From VRUE01 sp963817905 (GTDB taxonomy: Bacteria; Actinomycetota; Thermoleophilia; Solirubrobacterales; 70-9): 64,000 nt of DNA. The notes under the pieces were generated by a model that saw nothing but the letters and a program-made list of their open reading frames with translations, made no database searches and was not told the DNA's origin. How positions within the stretch are numbered: position 1 is the first letter of the stretch; every line of letters begins with the position of its first letter. Where the stretch lies: NCBI GenBank assembly GCA_963817905.1, contig CAWFPS010000002.1, forward strand, positions 620,001 to 684,000. Reading direction: 5' to 3'. The translations under genes and the position numbers were made by a program. Below are positions 39,046-49,852 of the stretch, piece after piece.

Positions 39046-39726
39046 ATGTCGAGGTCTTTGCAAGCGGCGGTCTTTGGAGGCCTGCTCGTACTCCTGATCG
39101 CCTTCGGCGGTAGCGCCGGCGCAGCCGCTCGCGAACACACGACCGTCGTGCTCGGCAACACCGCGACGATGCCGGACCCGTCCTGCCCCGAGTCGCCCTG
39201 CCAGGCGATCGGCAGCGTCACCGGCTTCCAGGTCCGAACCAGCCAGGGCCAGCTGTCCTTCCGGGTGCGAAAGAGCGGCAAGATCAAGTCCTGGACCCTG
39301 ACCCTCTCGCAGCCGACCCCGAGCCAGCGCTCCTTCTTCAACGGCTTCTTCGGCACGCCCCCGGAGGCCCGCCTGGCGATCCTCCGCCGCATCGCCGGCA
39401 CCAACCCGCCCCGCTATGCACTTCGCGCGCAGGGCTCGATCCACGTTCTCAGCCCCTATCTGGGCCAGACAGTCAAATTCGGCGCCTCCCTCCGCGTGAG
39501 AGCAGGCGACATAATCGGCCTCACGGTCCCGACCTGGGCCCCCGCCTTCGCCCAGGGCCTCTCTTCAAACAACGCCTGGCGCGCCAGCCGCGAAGCCGGC
39601 AAGTGCACCAACTCCACCGACGTCCGCCAGGGCGAACCCCAGCTGAAGGTCGGCAAACGAGCCGAATACGGCTGCCGCTACGCAACCGCCCGCCTTCTCT
39701 ACACCGTCACGGTAGTCGAGGACTGA
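39046..39726 (+). CDS. Secreted hypothetical protein
   Basis: 226 residues with signal peptide AAVFGGLLVLLIAFGGSAGAAA, then a beta-rich domain (TTVVLGNTATMPDPSCPESP, KIKSWTLTLSQPTPSQRSFF, GASLRVRAGDIIGLTVPTWA). Four cysteines (SCPESPCQ, GKC, YGC) may form disulphides. The layout recurs in secreted proteins of Solirubrobacterales; the function is unknown. ATG 39046 follows GAGAGGAG. Confidence 0.8.
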   Translation: MSRSLQAAVFGGLLVLLIAFGGSAGAAAREHTTVVLGNTATMPDPSCPESPCQAIGSVTGFQVRTSQGQLSFRVRKSGKIKSWTLTLSQPTPSQRSFFNGFFGTPPEARLAILRRIAGTNPPRYALRAQGSIHVLSPYLGQTVKFGASLRVRAGDIIGLTVPTWAPAFAQGLSSNNAWRASREAGKCTNSTDVRQGEPQLKVGKRAEYGCRYATARLLYTVTVVED

Positions 39727-39750
39727 CGGATGACTGCTTTAGGTGACGAG

Positions 39751-39827
39751 AGAGGGTTTGGGCGCCCCTCCCAAAACACTCAAGAGCGGCGCAGCCGCTC
39801 GTTTTGGGAGGGGTGACCGAACCCTCT
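39751..39827. repeat. Large intergenic palindrome, AAAACACTCAAGAGCGGC-core type, copy 1
   Basis: Outer arms AGAGGGTT... / ...AACCCTCT enclose CCCCTCCCAAAAC / GTTTTGGGAGGGG around core ACTCAAGAGCGGC-GCA-GCCGCTC. It fills the gap between two convergent genes and ends at the stop codon of the AhpD-like gene, so it may act as a two-way terminator. The same core recurs at 51026-51101 with different outer arms. Confidence 0.8.
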
Positions 39828-40394
39828 TACGCCACGGAGGGAAGAACCCGAGGGCCGCTCTGGTCTTTGGGCAGCTCCGCGGCCCCGGCAATGAGACTCT
39901 GGAACTCGTTCAGCGCCAGGTGGGCGACTGCCTCCAGCAGCTCCTCGTCAGACCAGCCGATCTCCCGTGCCTCCTCATGCAGGTGCAGCGGGGGGTGGCC
40001 GTTCTTCTCCAGGGCGCTGTGGAGGTACTCGAGCAGCGCTGCCTCTTTCGGGTCGTTGGAGGTGAAGCTCCTCGCTCGGGAGACCTCGTCCAGGCCGAGC
40101 CCGGCGCCGCGGGCCGACTTCGCGTGCTGGGCGATGCTGTAGTTGTCTTCGCGGTACTCGGCCACCGCGAGGGCGATCCGCTCGCGGGTCGCCCGGGGGA
40201 GCACCCCGCCGCGAAGCTCCGAGCGCATCCGCGTGTAGGCACGCAGCACGGCCGGGGCGCCGGCGCAGCACGCCGACAAACTTGGTCACCGCGCCACCCG
40301 TGGCCTGGATCGTTTTGATCAGGGGGGCGCTCTCGTCAGGCGCCGTCAACTCGTCGTGGATCTGGAACCTGCTCACATCTGTTTTAACAGTCAC
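39827..40394 (-). pseudogene. AhpD-like (carboxymuconolactone decarboxylase family) protein, frameshifted
   Basis: The N-terminal 45 residues (MTVKTDVSRFQIHDELTAPD to GGAVTKFVGVL) are in one frame. The rest (AGAPAVLRAYTRMRSELRGG, LPRATRERIALAVAEYREDN, HLALNEFQSLIAG) is in another. One extra base near 40266 (a C in GTGCTG-C-GCCGGC on the coding strand) explains the shift. AhpD-fold proteins act in thiol redox defence or ring cleavage. Here the usual CxxC is replaced by DNYS before the conserved AQH, so the redox cysteines are missing even in the repaired protein. Mutation and base error are both possible. Confidence 0.75.
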
Positions 40395-40476
40395 CTTGCA
40401 TCCGCCTCCGGCTCTGAGTGGGGGAATTCCGCTTTACAGAGCCTTAATCTGCCCTTTACTTTACTTTGAGCCTCCT

Positions 40477-40493
40477 ACTTACGTCTCGTAAGT
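40477..40493. promoter_or_regulatory. 17-bp palindrome upstream of glnA
   Basis: ACTTACG-TCT-CGTAAGT is perfect and lies in an AT-richer patch between the AhpD-like gene and glnA, 177 bases before the glnA start. It could be an operator for either promoter. It does not look like the GTnAC-n6-GnAAC GlnR site. The remainder of 40395-40669 holds no gene. Confidence 0.45.
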
Positions 40494-40669
40494 TATACCT
40501 GCTTTTCGGTCGCCCTGCAAGGCCCCGCGAACTATCGGCTCTCTACCCCAATACGGCGGCTTCTACCCACTCGGTTCACTGTCGCCCGCCGCGGGCGCCT
40601 TCGCAACGGAGCTTTGGCCTATCGTTGCGCGCTCGAAGCGGACAAGCGCGAGCCCCAGGAGGCAGTGGA

Positions 40670-42022
40670 ATGGCAGACCAACCGAAGAGTCCCGCTGACG
40701 TCGTTCAGCTCGTCAAGGACGCCGACGTCCGCTTCGTCCGGCTCTGGTTCACCGATGTGCTGGGCCAGCTGAAGAGCTTCTCGATCAATGCCTCCGAGCT
40801 TGAAGACGCCTTTGAGGGCGGCATGGGCTTCGACGGCTCCTCGATCACCGGCTTCAACCCGATCGAGGAGTCCGACATGATCGCCATGCCCGACCCGTCG
40901 ACCTTCGCCCTGATCCCCTGGCGGCCGGAAGGCGAGAACGCGGTGGCGCGGATGTTCTGCGACGTCCAGGTGCCGGGCGGCGAACCGTATGAGGGCGACC
41001 CGCGCTGGATCATGAAGCGCGCTCTCCAGCGAGCCGAGGAGATGGGCTTCGACGCCTTCAACATCGGCCCCGAGCTGGAGTTCTTCTACTTCCGCTCCGC
41101 CCGGCCGGAGGGCGGCGTCCCCGAGGTGCTCGACGAGGGCGGCTACTTCGACCTGACCACGCTCGACGCCGGCTCCGACGTTCGCCGCGACACCGTCCTC
41201 GCCCTGGAGAAGATGGGCATCCACGTCGAGTACACCCACCACGAGGTCGGCCCCTCCCAGCACGAGGTCGACATGCGCTACAAGAACGCGCTGGCGATGG
41301 CCGACGACTGCATGACCTACCGCATCGTGGTCAAGGAGTACGCGATGAAATACGGCTGGCACGCGACCTTCATGCCGAAGCCGCTGTTCGGCGAGAACGG
41401 CTCCGGAATGCACGTCCACCAGTCGCTGACCAAAGACGGCAAGAACGCCTTCTTCGATCCCGAGGACCAGTACTTCCTCTCGCCGACGGCGAAGGCCTTC
41501 ATCGCCGGCCAGCTCAAGCACGCGCGCGAGATCTCACCGCTCTTCGCCCAGTGGGTCAACTCCTACAAGCGCCTCGTGCCCGGCTTCGAGGCGCCGGTCT
41601 ACCTCGCCTGGTCGCGCCGCAACCGCTCGGCCCTGATCCGGGTGCCGCTCTACCACCCCGGCAAGGAGGGGGCGACCCGGGCCGAGCTGCGCTGTCCCGA
41701 CCCCGCCTGCAACCCCTACCTTTGCTTTGCCGGCATGCTGCAGGCGGGCCTGGAAGGGATCGAGAAGGGCTACGAGCTGCCCGAGCCGATGGAGCAGAAC
41801 CTCTACCACCTCTCGCCGGAGGAGCTCGCCCACCAGGGGATCGAGCAGCTGCCGGCGACGCTGGGCGAGGCGATCGAGGTCGCCGCCGACTCGGAGCTGG
41901 TCCTGCGCACGCTCGGCGAGCACACCTTCCGCCGCTTCGTCGAGATCAAGCGGCAGGAGTGGGACGAGTACCGGGTGCAGGTGACGCCTTTCGAGATCGA
42001 GCAGTTCCTGCCGGTTCTCTAG
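40670..42022 (+). CDS. glnA: Glutamine synthetase type I
   Basis: A 450-residue GSI enzyme that makes glutamine from glutamate, ammonia and ATP. Motifs: FDGSSITGF near 55-65, the metal-binding NIGPELEFFYF, HHEVGPSQHEVDMRY, HATFMPKPLFGENGSGMHVHQSL (split), and the C-terminal EQNLYHLSPEEL, which keeps a Tyr at the position adenylylated in GSI-beta enzymes although the usual KNLYDLPPEE context is altered. ATG 40670 follows CAGGAGG. It is monocistronic and convergent with the MMPL gene, overlapping by four bases. Confidence 0.96.
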   Translation: MADQPKSPADVVQLVKDADVRFVRLWFTDVLGQLKSFSINASELEDAFEGGMGFDGSSITGFNPIEESDMIAMPDPSTFALIPWRPEGENAVARMFCDVQVPGGEPYEGDPRWIMKRALQRAEEMGFDAFNIGPELEFFYFRSARPEGGVPEVLDEGGYFDLTTLDAGSDVRRDTVLALEKMGIHVEYTHHEVGPSQHEVDMRYKNALAMADDCMTYRIVVKEYAMKYGWHATFMPKPLFGENGSGMHVHQSLTKDGKNAFFDPEDQYFLSPTAKAFIAGQLKHAREISPLFAQWVNSYKRLVPGFEAPVYLAWSRRNRSALIRVPLYHPGKEGATRAELRCPDPACNPYLCFAGMLQAGLEGIEKGYELPEPMEQNLYHLSPEELAHQGIEQLPATLGEAIEVAADSELVLRTLGEHTFRRFVEIKRQEWDEYRVQVTPFEIEQFLPVL

Positions 42023-44532
42023 TCGGAGGGGCGCTCGCCGCGCGAGAGCGCCGAGGGCCACCAGAACTTGTCGCCGACGCTGAGCGCCAGGGCCGGGACG
42101 AGGACGCTGCGGACCAGGAAGGTGTCGAGCAGGACGCCGAAGGCGACTACGAAGCCGAGCTCGGTGAGGAAGGTGAGGGGGAGGACGGCGAGCACCGAGA
42201 AGGTGCCGGCGAGGACGATCCCGGCGCTGGTGATTACCGCGCCAGTCACCGCCAGAGCCCGCAGCACTCCCTGCTCGGAGCCATGCTTGATCGTCTCCTC
42301 GCGCGCGCGGGCGATCAGGAAGATGTTGTAGTCGACGCCGAGGGCGACGAGGAAGACGAAGGCGAAGAGCGGCAGCGAGGGGTCCGAGCCGGGGAAGTCG
42401 AAGATCACGTCGAAGACGAAGTAGCCGAAGCCGAGCGCGGCGAGGAAGCTGAGGATCACGGTGCCGATCAGGATCAGCGGCGCGGTCACCGCGCGCAGCA
42501 GCCCGATCAGGATCAGGAAGACGACGAGCAGGATGATCGGCGGGATCAGGATCGAGTCGCGGCCGGCGGCGTCACGGACGTCGAATTCGACCGCGGTCGG
42601 GCCGCCGACCAGCGCTTCCGGGGAGGCCGAGTGGGCCGCTTCGCGGATCGGTTCGACCAGGTCGAAGCTCTCGGTCGAGTAGGGGTTCGGCGCCAGGGTC
42701 GCCTGCACCAGCACGCCGGGGGCGCCCTCGGCGACCGGCTCGGAGACCGCTTCGACCCCTTCGACGCCGGCGACCGCGGAGCGCACCGCCGGAACCTGGC
42801 CCGGTTCCGGCACGACGACGTCGGTCAGCGCCGTCGTCCCCGAGGGGAAGCTGCGGTCGAGCAGGTACTGGCCTTCGACCGATTCGACTTCGCTGGTGTA
42901 GCTGTCTTCGCTGGTCAGGTCGGTGGAGAAGAAGGCGAAGCCGGTACAGAGCACGAGCAGCACGGCGATCGAGCCGGCCATCACCCGCCGTGGCGAGATC
43001 GCCACCCGGTTGCCGACCCGCGCCCAGAAGCCGTGGGTGGCGTCGGCAGCGTGCTCAAGGCGGCGGCGGCGGATCTCATACGGGATGAAGAACGGTTTGT
43101 CGAGCAAGCCGGCGATCGACGGAGTACCGGCCTTCCAGGCTTCGATCGAGTCACGGGTGGGGTCGCCCGTGGGCCAGTTCCCGGTCCTGCTCAGCCTGTA
43201 GAAGATCGAGGTGAGCACCGAGAGTGGCAGCAAGACGAGGACGACGAGCGAGGCGAGAATGACCTTGAGCAGGGCGAGGACGCCCGAGCCCTCGACGATG
43301 CCACGCCGCGCCCGCTCGGAGACCGACTCGGGCGTGGGCGCGCTCTCCCGCGTGTGCGGGACGAAGGGCCAGAAGGCGCGGCGGCCGAAGATCGTCAGCA
43401 GCGCCGGCAGCAGGGTGAGCATCGAGAGCGCCGCGCAGGCGATCCCCATCGCCGCGATCGGTCCGAGGCCGGCGGTCCCGTTCACCTTGGCCAGCATCAG
43501 GCAGAGCAGGGCGGCGATCACGGTCGCCGCCGAGGCGAAGATCGCCGGCCCGGCGGAGGCCAGCGCCGTCCGCATCGCCTCGTGCTTGTCGTCGGTGTGG
43601 TGCAGCTCCTCGCGGTAGCGGGAGACGAGCAGCAGGGCGTAATCGGTGCCGGCGCCGAGGACGAGCACCGACATGATCGAGCTCGACTGGCCGTTGATCG
43701 TCACCCCCAGCTCGGAGATCCCGTAGCCGATCGAGCGCGAGAGGATCTCGGCGAAGATCACCGCCGCCAGCGGGATGAAGAAGAAGAACGGCGAGCGGTA
43801 GATGACGATCAGCAGGAAGATCACCAGGCTGAGCGCGGCTAGCAGCAGGGTGCCGTTGATGCCTTCGAAGACTTCGATCGCGTCGGCGGAGAAGCCGGCG
43901 CCGCCGGTGATCTTCGCTTCCAGGCCGCCCTCTTCGTCGACCAGCTGGTCGCGCCAGTACTTGACCGGGTCGACGATCCGTTCGCCCTCGCCTTCGGCTT
44001 TGATGTAGGCGGTGACGATCGCCGCCTTGCCGTCTGAGGAGCAGGTCGGGCCGACGAAGGGTTCGTATCGGGCGGGCTGGCCGGGGACGGTCGTCGTCGG
44101 GCCGGCGCAGCCGCTGGAGGCGCTGAGGCCGCCCTGTGGCGCGGTTTCGGCTTTGCGCTGGTCCTCACCCTGCTTGCCGCCGCCGGCCGCCGTGGCGCCA
44201 TCGGCGATCACGCCCGGGAAGCGCTTGGACGCCATCGCGTCGACCGTCTCCTGGATGGTCTTGTGGTCAGCCGGGGTGAGGCCCGATTCGCGCCGGAAGA
44301 CGATCACCGCGGGGGCGAGTTCGCCGTCCTGCAGCGACTCGGTCGCTTCCAGCGCCGCGGTCGATTCGGCGCTGCCGGGCAGGTAGGAGGTCGCCTCGTT
44401 GCTTTCGGCGTCTTCGAAGCGGGTCGGCAGTTCGGCCGGCCCGGCGGCGACGAAGATGCCGATGAACCAGATCGCGAAGACGACCCACTTCGAGCGGCGG
44501 CCGGCGGCGAAGGTGAAGTAGGAGCCCCTCAC
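42019..44532 (-). CDS. MMPL/RND-family transporter
   Basis: An 837-residue RND-type membrane protein with twelve spans in two halves. GAGTDYALLLVSRYREELH and GVDYNIFLIARAREE are the paired MMPL family motifs in the second span groups. Large outer loops follow spans 1 and 7; the first contains an unusual Gly/Ala/Lys-rich stretch (ADGATAAGGGKQGEDQRKAE) and a C-x37-C pair. MMPL proteins export lipids or polyketides or act in siderophore transport using proton flow; the substrate is not predictable. ATG 44532. Confidence 0.92.
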   Translation of the reverse strand: MRGSYFTFAAGRRSKWVVFAIWFIGIFVAAGPAELPTRFEDAESNEATSYLPGSAESTAALEATESLQDGELAPAVIVFRRESGLTPADHKTIQETVDAMASKRFPGVIADGATAAGGGKQGEDQRKAETAPQGGLSASSGCAGPTTTVPGQPARYEPFVGPTCSSDGKAAIVTAYIKAEGEGERIVDPVKYWRDQLVDEEGGLEAKITGGAGFSADAIEVFEGINGTLLLAALSLVIFLLIVIYRSPFFFFIPLAAVIFAEILSRSIGYGISELGVTINGQSSSIMSVLVLGAGTDYALLLVSRYREELHHTDDKHEAMRTALASAGPAIFASAATVIAALLCLMLAKVNGTAGLGPIAAMGIACAALSMLTLLPALLTIFGRRAFWPFVPHTRESAPTPESVSERARRGIVEGSGVLALLKVILASLVVLVLLPLSVLTSIFYRLSRTGNWPTGDPTRDSIEAWKAGTPSIAGLLDKPFFIPYEIRRRRLEHAADATHGFWARVGNRVAISPRRVMAGSIAVLLVLCTGFAFFSTDLTSEDSYTSEVESVEGQYLLDRSFPSGTTALTDVVVPEPGQVPAVRSAVAGVEGVEAVSEPVAEGAPGVLVQATLAPNPYSTESFDLVEPIREAAHSASPEALVGGPTAVEFDVRDAAGRDSILIPPIILLVVFLILIGLLRAVTAPLILIGTVILSFLAALGFGYFVFDVIFDFPGSDPSLPLFAFVFLVALGVDYNIFLIARAREETIKHGSEQGVLRALAVTGAVITSAGIVLAGTFSVLAVLPLTFLTELGFVVAFGVLLDTFLVRSVLVPALALSVGDKFWWPSALSRGERPSD

Positions 44533-44576
44533 TGACCTGCATCCTTAGCAGGCGAGATCGGCGCGCGGGTCCTGTC

Positions 44577-44626
44577 GTGGGATGAGGGGGGCCTGCGGGC
44601 AGTCCACGGGCTGTCCTCGACCCCCC

Positions 44627-44635
<9 letters not shown>
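44577..44635. repeat. Intergenic palindrome at the DUF255 gene end
   Basis: Perfect 15-bp arms GTGGGATGAGGGGGG / CCCCCCTCATCCCAC around a 29-base core. The right arm includes the stop codon of the DUF255 gene. It probably terminates that transcript before the MMPL promoter. Confidence 0.75.
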
Positions 44636-46663
<2,028 letters not shown>

Positions 46664-46814
46664 GCGCCCACACTACCCACGGGGTCCCAAAAGCAGCTCT
46701 GGACCAATGACGCCAATTAATCGCGATGCCGGGGTAGCTGAAATTCGTACGGATTCGGGACCGTCACGCCTGGGGACCGATCCGATCTCCCCCGGAAAGG
46801 TCTAACTTCCTTAG

Positions 46815-48218
46815 GTGGCGCAAGACGAAGCACTCAAAGGGCACGATCCAGCGATCGAGGAAGTGCTCGACAAACTTGCCCCCGATGACCGTGCGGTGAT
46901 CGAGGAGGCGCTGAAAAAAGCCGTCAAGACCGAGGCCGAGCTGCGCTATCTCGCCGACCACGACTCGCTCACCGGCCTGCTGGATCGCCGCCGCTTCCGC
47001 GCCGAGCTCGACCAGTACGTCTCCTTCACCGCCCGCTACGGCGGCCAGGGCGCGGTGATGATCATCGACATCGACGGCCTCAAGGGGCTCAACGACACGC
47101 TTGGGCACCACGCCGGCGACAACCTGATCCGCCACATCGCCGCGATCATGCGCGAGCGGGTGCGGACGACCGACATCGTCGCCCGCCTCTCTGGCGACGA
47201 GTTCGCCGTGCTGATGCCGCAGACCGACACCGAGGGCGCCCTGCAGCTTGGCGAGGACCTGCGCGCCCAGGTTGCCGAGGACGCCGCCGCCGGCCTCGAC
47301 ACCGAGAGCGCCACGATCAGCGTCGGCATCACCATGTTTGGCGGCGAGCGCGGGGTTGGCGCCGAGGCGGTGCTGCTGGCGGCAGACCAGGCGATGTACC
47401 GGGCCAAGGAGGGGGGGCGCAACCAGATCGCCCTCTTCCAGGACCCGGAGGAGCCACGCCGCGAGCAGCGGCGGCGCCAGACGACCAGCGCCCGGATCCG
47501 CGACGCGCTCACCCACGACCGCCTCAGCCTGCACACGCAGCCGATCCGCGACCTCGCCTCGGGTGGGATCGAACGCTACGAGCTGCTGCTGCGGATGACC
47601 AGCGATAGCGGCGAGCTGTTGCCGGCGGCATCGTTCATCGAGGCGGCGGAGCGCTCCGGCATGGTCCAGGAGCTCGACCGCTGGGTCGTCGTCCGGGCGC
47701 TCGAGCTGCTCGCCGGGCGCGAGCGGCAGGGCAACCCGGTCTCGCTGCATGTCAACCTCTCCGGCGCCTCGGTCGCCGACCTCTCGGTGCTCGAATTCAT
47801 CGAGCGCCGCCTCGACGAAGGCGATGCCGACCCGGCCCGCTGCACCTTCGAGCTGACCGAGTCGCCCGCGGCCCGCAACTACGAAGCGGCGGGCAGCTTT
47901 GCCGACCGCCTCACCGAGTTCGGCTGCCAGGTCGCGATCGACGACTACGGCGCCGGCTTCGGCCCCTTCCACTACCTGAAGAGCATCCCCTTCGACCTGA
48001 TCAAGATCGACGGCGCCTTCGTCCGCGACATGCCCAACAGCGACGCCGACCAGCTCACCGTGCAGGCGATCGTCCAGATCGCGCGCGGGCTCGGCAAGAC
48101 GACGATCGCCGAGTACGTCCAGGACGACGTGACGGCGCAGATGCTGCGCGAATACGGAGTCGACATGGCGCAGGGCTACCACCTCGGTCGCCCGGTCGAC
48201 GTCACCGAGGTGCTCTAG
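46815..48218 (+). CDS. GGDEF-EAL domain protein (cyclic di-GMP turnover)
   Basis: 467 residues. A GGDEF domain (DHDSLTGLLDRRRF to about 210) has the signature as SGDEF, a tolerated change of the first Gly. An EAL domain (about 222-467) has the signature written as ELL (YELLLR), with HVNLSG, FELTES, AIDDYGAGF, IKIDGAFVRD and AEYVQ, so most metal ligands are kept. It could make or break c-di-GMP. No sensory domain is present beyond a short N-terminal helix, and no membrane span. Start GTG 46815 is weakly supported. Confidence 0.92.
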   Translation: MAQDEALKGHDPAIEEVLDKLAPDDRAVIEEALKKAVKTEAELRYLADHDSLTGLLDRRRFRAELDQYVSFTARYGGQGAVMIIDIDGLKGLNDTLGHHAGDNLIRHIAAIMRERVRTTDIVARLSGDEFAVLMPQTDTEGALQLGEDLRAQVAEDAAAGLDTESATISVGITMFGGERGVGAEAVLLAADQAMYRAKEGGRNQIALFQDPEEPRREQRRRQTTSARIRDALTHDRLSLHTQPIRDLASGGIERYELLLRMTSDSGELLPAASFIEAAERSGMVQELDRWVVVRALELLAGRERQGNPVSLHVNLSGASVADLSVLEFIERRLDEGDADPARCTFELTESPAARNYEAAGSFADRLTEFGCQVAIDDYGAGFGPFHYLKSIPFDLIKIDGAFVRDMPNSDADQLTVQAIVQIARGLGKTTIAEYVQDDVTAQMLREYGVDMAQGYHLGRPVDVTEVL

Positions 48219-48254
48219 CCCGGTTCCGCTGTTCCTTTGCCGCCCATAGCGCGG

Positions 48255-49730
48255 CTAACGCACAGTGGAGCGGAGTTGGGCGCGCTTGACCTTGCCGCTG
48301 TTCGTCTTCGGCAGCTCGGCGGCGAACTCGACGATGCGGGGGAACTTGTAGGGGGCGGTCTCGCGCTTGCAGTGCTCCTGCAACTCGCGGGCCAGCTCCT
48401 CGCTGGGCCGGCGGTCGCGGGGGACGACGATCGCCCGCACCACGGCGCCGCGCTCTGGGTCGGGGGCGGCGACGGCGGCGGCCTCGGCGACGTCGGGATG
48501 GGAGAGCAGAGCCGACTCGACCTCGAAGGGGCCGATCCGGTAGCCGGAGGAGAGGATGATGTCGTCGTCGCGGCCCTCGAAGTAGAGGTAGCCGTCCCCG
48601 TCCTCGTGGACGAGGTCGCCCGTCGCCCACCACTCGCCCCCGAAGCGCTCGCCATCGAGGTAGCGGGAGAAGAAGGTGGGGGAGGAGTCGGCACGCAGCT
48701 GTAGTTCCCCCTCGACTATGCGGGTCTCCAGGCCGGGCAGCGGGCGGCCCATCGAGCCCTGGCGCACCGGATCGCCGGCCAGGTTGCCGCTGATGTGGCC
48801 GGTCTCGGTCTGCCCGTAGCCGTCGGCCGGCTCCAGGCCGGTCGCCTCGAGGAAGGCGGCGATCGTCGCGGCCTCGAGCGCCTCGCCGGCCGAGACCATG
48901 CGGCGCAGGGCGGGGAGGGGGCGCAGGGCCGCGCGCTTGGCCAGCATCCGGTACTCGGTCGGCGCCTGGCAGAGGACGTTGACGCCCAGCGCCTCGATCA
49001 GGTCGAGGCGCTGGGCGGGGTCGAAGCGGCCGTCGTGCAGGACGGCGGCGGCGCCGGTCAGCCAGGGGGCGAGGAAGACGTTGCGGGCCGACTTCGCCCA
49101 CCCGGTCGCGGTCGTGCACCAGGCCAGCTCGCCCTTGCGCGAGCCGAACCAGTGCTCGGCCTGCCCGCGCTGGCCGAGCAGGTAGCGGTGGGCGTGGACG
49201 ACGCCGCGCGGCTCGCCGCTGGTGCCGGAGGTGAAGACGATCAGGGCCGGGTCCTCGGGGCCCATCGTTTCGACCGGCGCCGGGGTCTCCTGCGGGCGGT
49301 CCTCGTCGAGCGCGGCGGCGACCTCGTCCATCGTCATCGTCGCCACGCCGTCCGGCAGCTCGGCGAGCAGGGCGTCCTCGCCGACGCAGAGCTTCGGGCT
49401 CGCGGACGCAACCCGCAACGCCAGGTCATGGCGGCGCAGCTGCGTGCTGCAGGGCAATGCCACCGCCCCCATCCGCCAGCAGGCAAGCAGAGCGAGCACC
49501 CACTCGATCCGGTTTCCCACCAACGTCATGACCACATCCCCGCGCTTGACCCCCCGAGCCGCAAACGCCCCGGAGAGCCCCGCCGAACAGGCGATCAGTT
49601 CGCCGAAATACCAATCCCGCCGCGCGCCCTCGGCATCGACCGCGACGATCCCCAATCGCGAGGCGGGAGATCGCTCCATCACGTCCTCGACGAAGTTCAT
49701 TGGGCAGGAGAGGCGATCGTCATGTCCCAT
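48255..49730 (-). CDS. AMP-forming acyl-CoA synthetase
   Basis: A 491-residue ANL-superfamily ligase that activates a carboxylic acid as acyl-AMP and then acyl-CoA. Visible: P-loop IVFTSGTSGEPRGVVH, DGYGQTETG, WWATGDLVHEDGDGYLYFEGR, DDDIILSSGYRIGPFEVE and the catalytic Lys in PKTNSGKVKR. It is closest in feel to medium-chain acyl-CoA or acetyl-CoA synthetases. The ATG at 49730 sits directly after a TATAAAT box, so the message could be leaderless; ATG 49700 is an alternative. The divergent neighbour is an ATPase with shared palindromic sites between. Confidence 0.9.
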   Translation of the reverse strand: MGHDDRLSCPMNFVEDVMERSPASRLGIVAVDAEGARRDWYFGELIACSAGLSGAFAARGVKRGDVVMTLVGNRIEWVLALLACWRMGAVALPCSTQLRRHDLALRVASASPKLCVGEDALLAELPDGVATMTMDEVAAALDEDRPQETPAPVETMGPEDPALIVFTSGTSGEPRGVVHAHRYLLGQRGQAEHWFGSRKGELAWCTTATGWAKSARNVFLAPWLTGAAAVLHDGRFDPAQRLDLIEALGVNVLCQAPTEYRMLAKRAALRPLPALRRMVSAGEALEAATIAAFLEATGLEPADGYGQTETGHISGNLAGDPVRQGSMGRPLPGLETRIVEGELQLRADSSPTFFSRYLDGERFGGEWWATGDLVHEDGDGYLYFEGRDDDIILSSGYRIGPFEVESALLSHPDVAEAAAVAAPDPERGAVVRAIVVPRDRRPSEELARELQEHCKRETAPYKFPRIVEFAAELPKTNSGKVKRAQLRSTVR

Positions 49731-49761
49731 TTATATGGGAAGGGCGAAGGCGTCAATCAGT

Positions 49762-49852
49762 ATACCTCTAAGTATTATACCTAAAGGTATAAGAAACATC
49801 TCGCCCAGCTCGACATTTGGCGAATACCTGCGGGCATAATACGCGGCGGTAT
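49762..49852. promoter_or_regulatory. Three ATAC-N6-GTAT palindromes between divergent genes
   Basis: ATAC-CTCTAA-GTAT (49762-49775), ATAC-CTAAAG-GTAT (49777-49790) and ATAC-GCGGCG-GTAT (49839-49852) share one half-site spacing. The last abuts the ATG of the ATPase gene. Three equally spaced half-site pairs in one short gap strongly suggest operators for one dimeric regulator. Confidence 0.6.

Noticed and set aside
41551..43842. 763-codon open frame on the plus strand across the end of glnA and the MMPL gene
   Set aside because: It is the antisense or alternate-frame shadow of two clear genes. The translation is Arg/Gly/Asp-rich with no motif.
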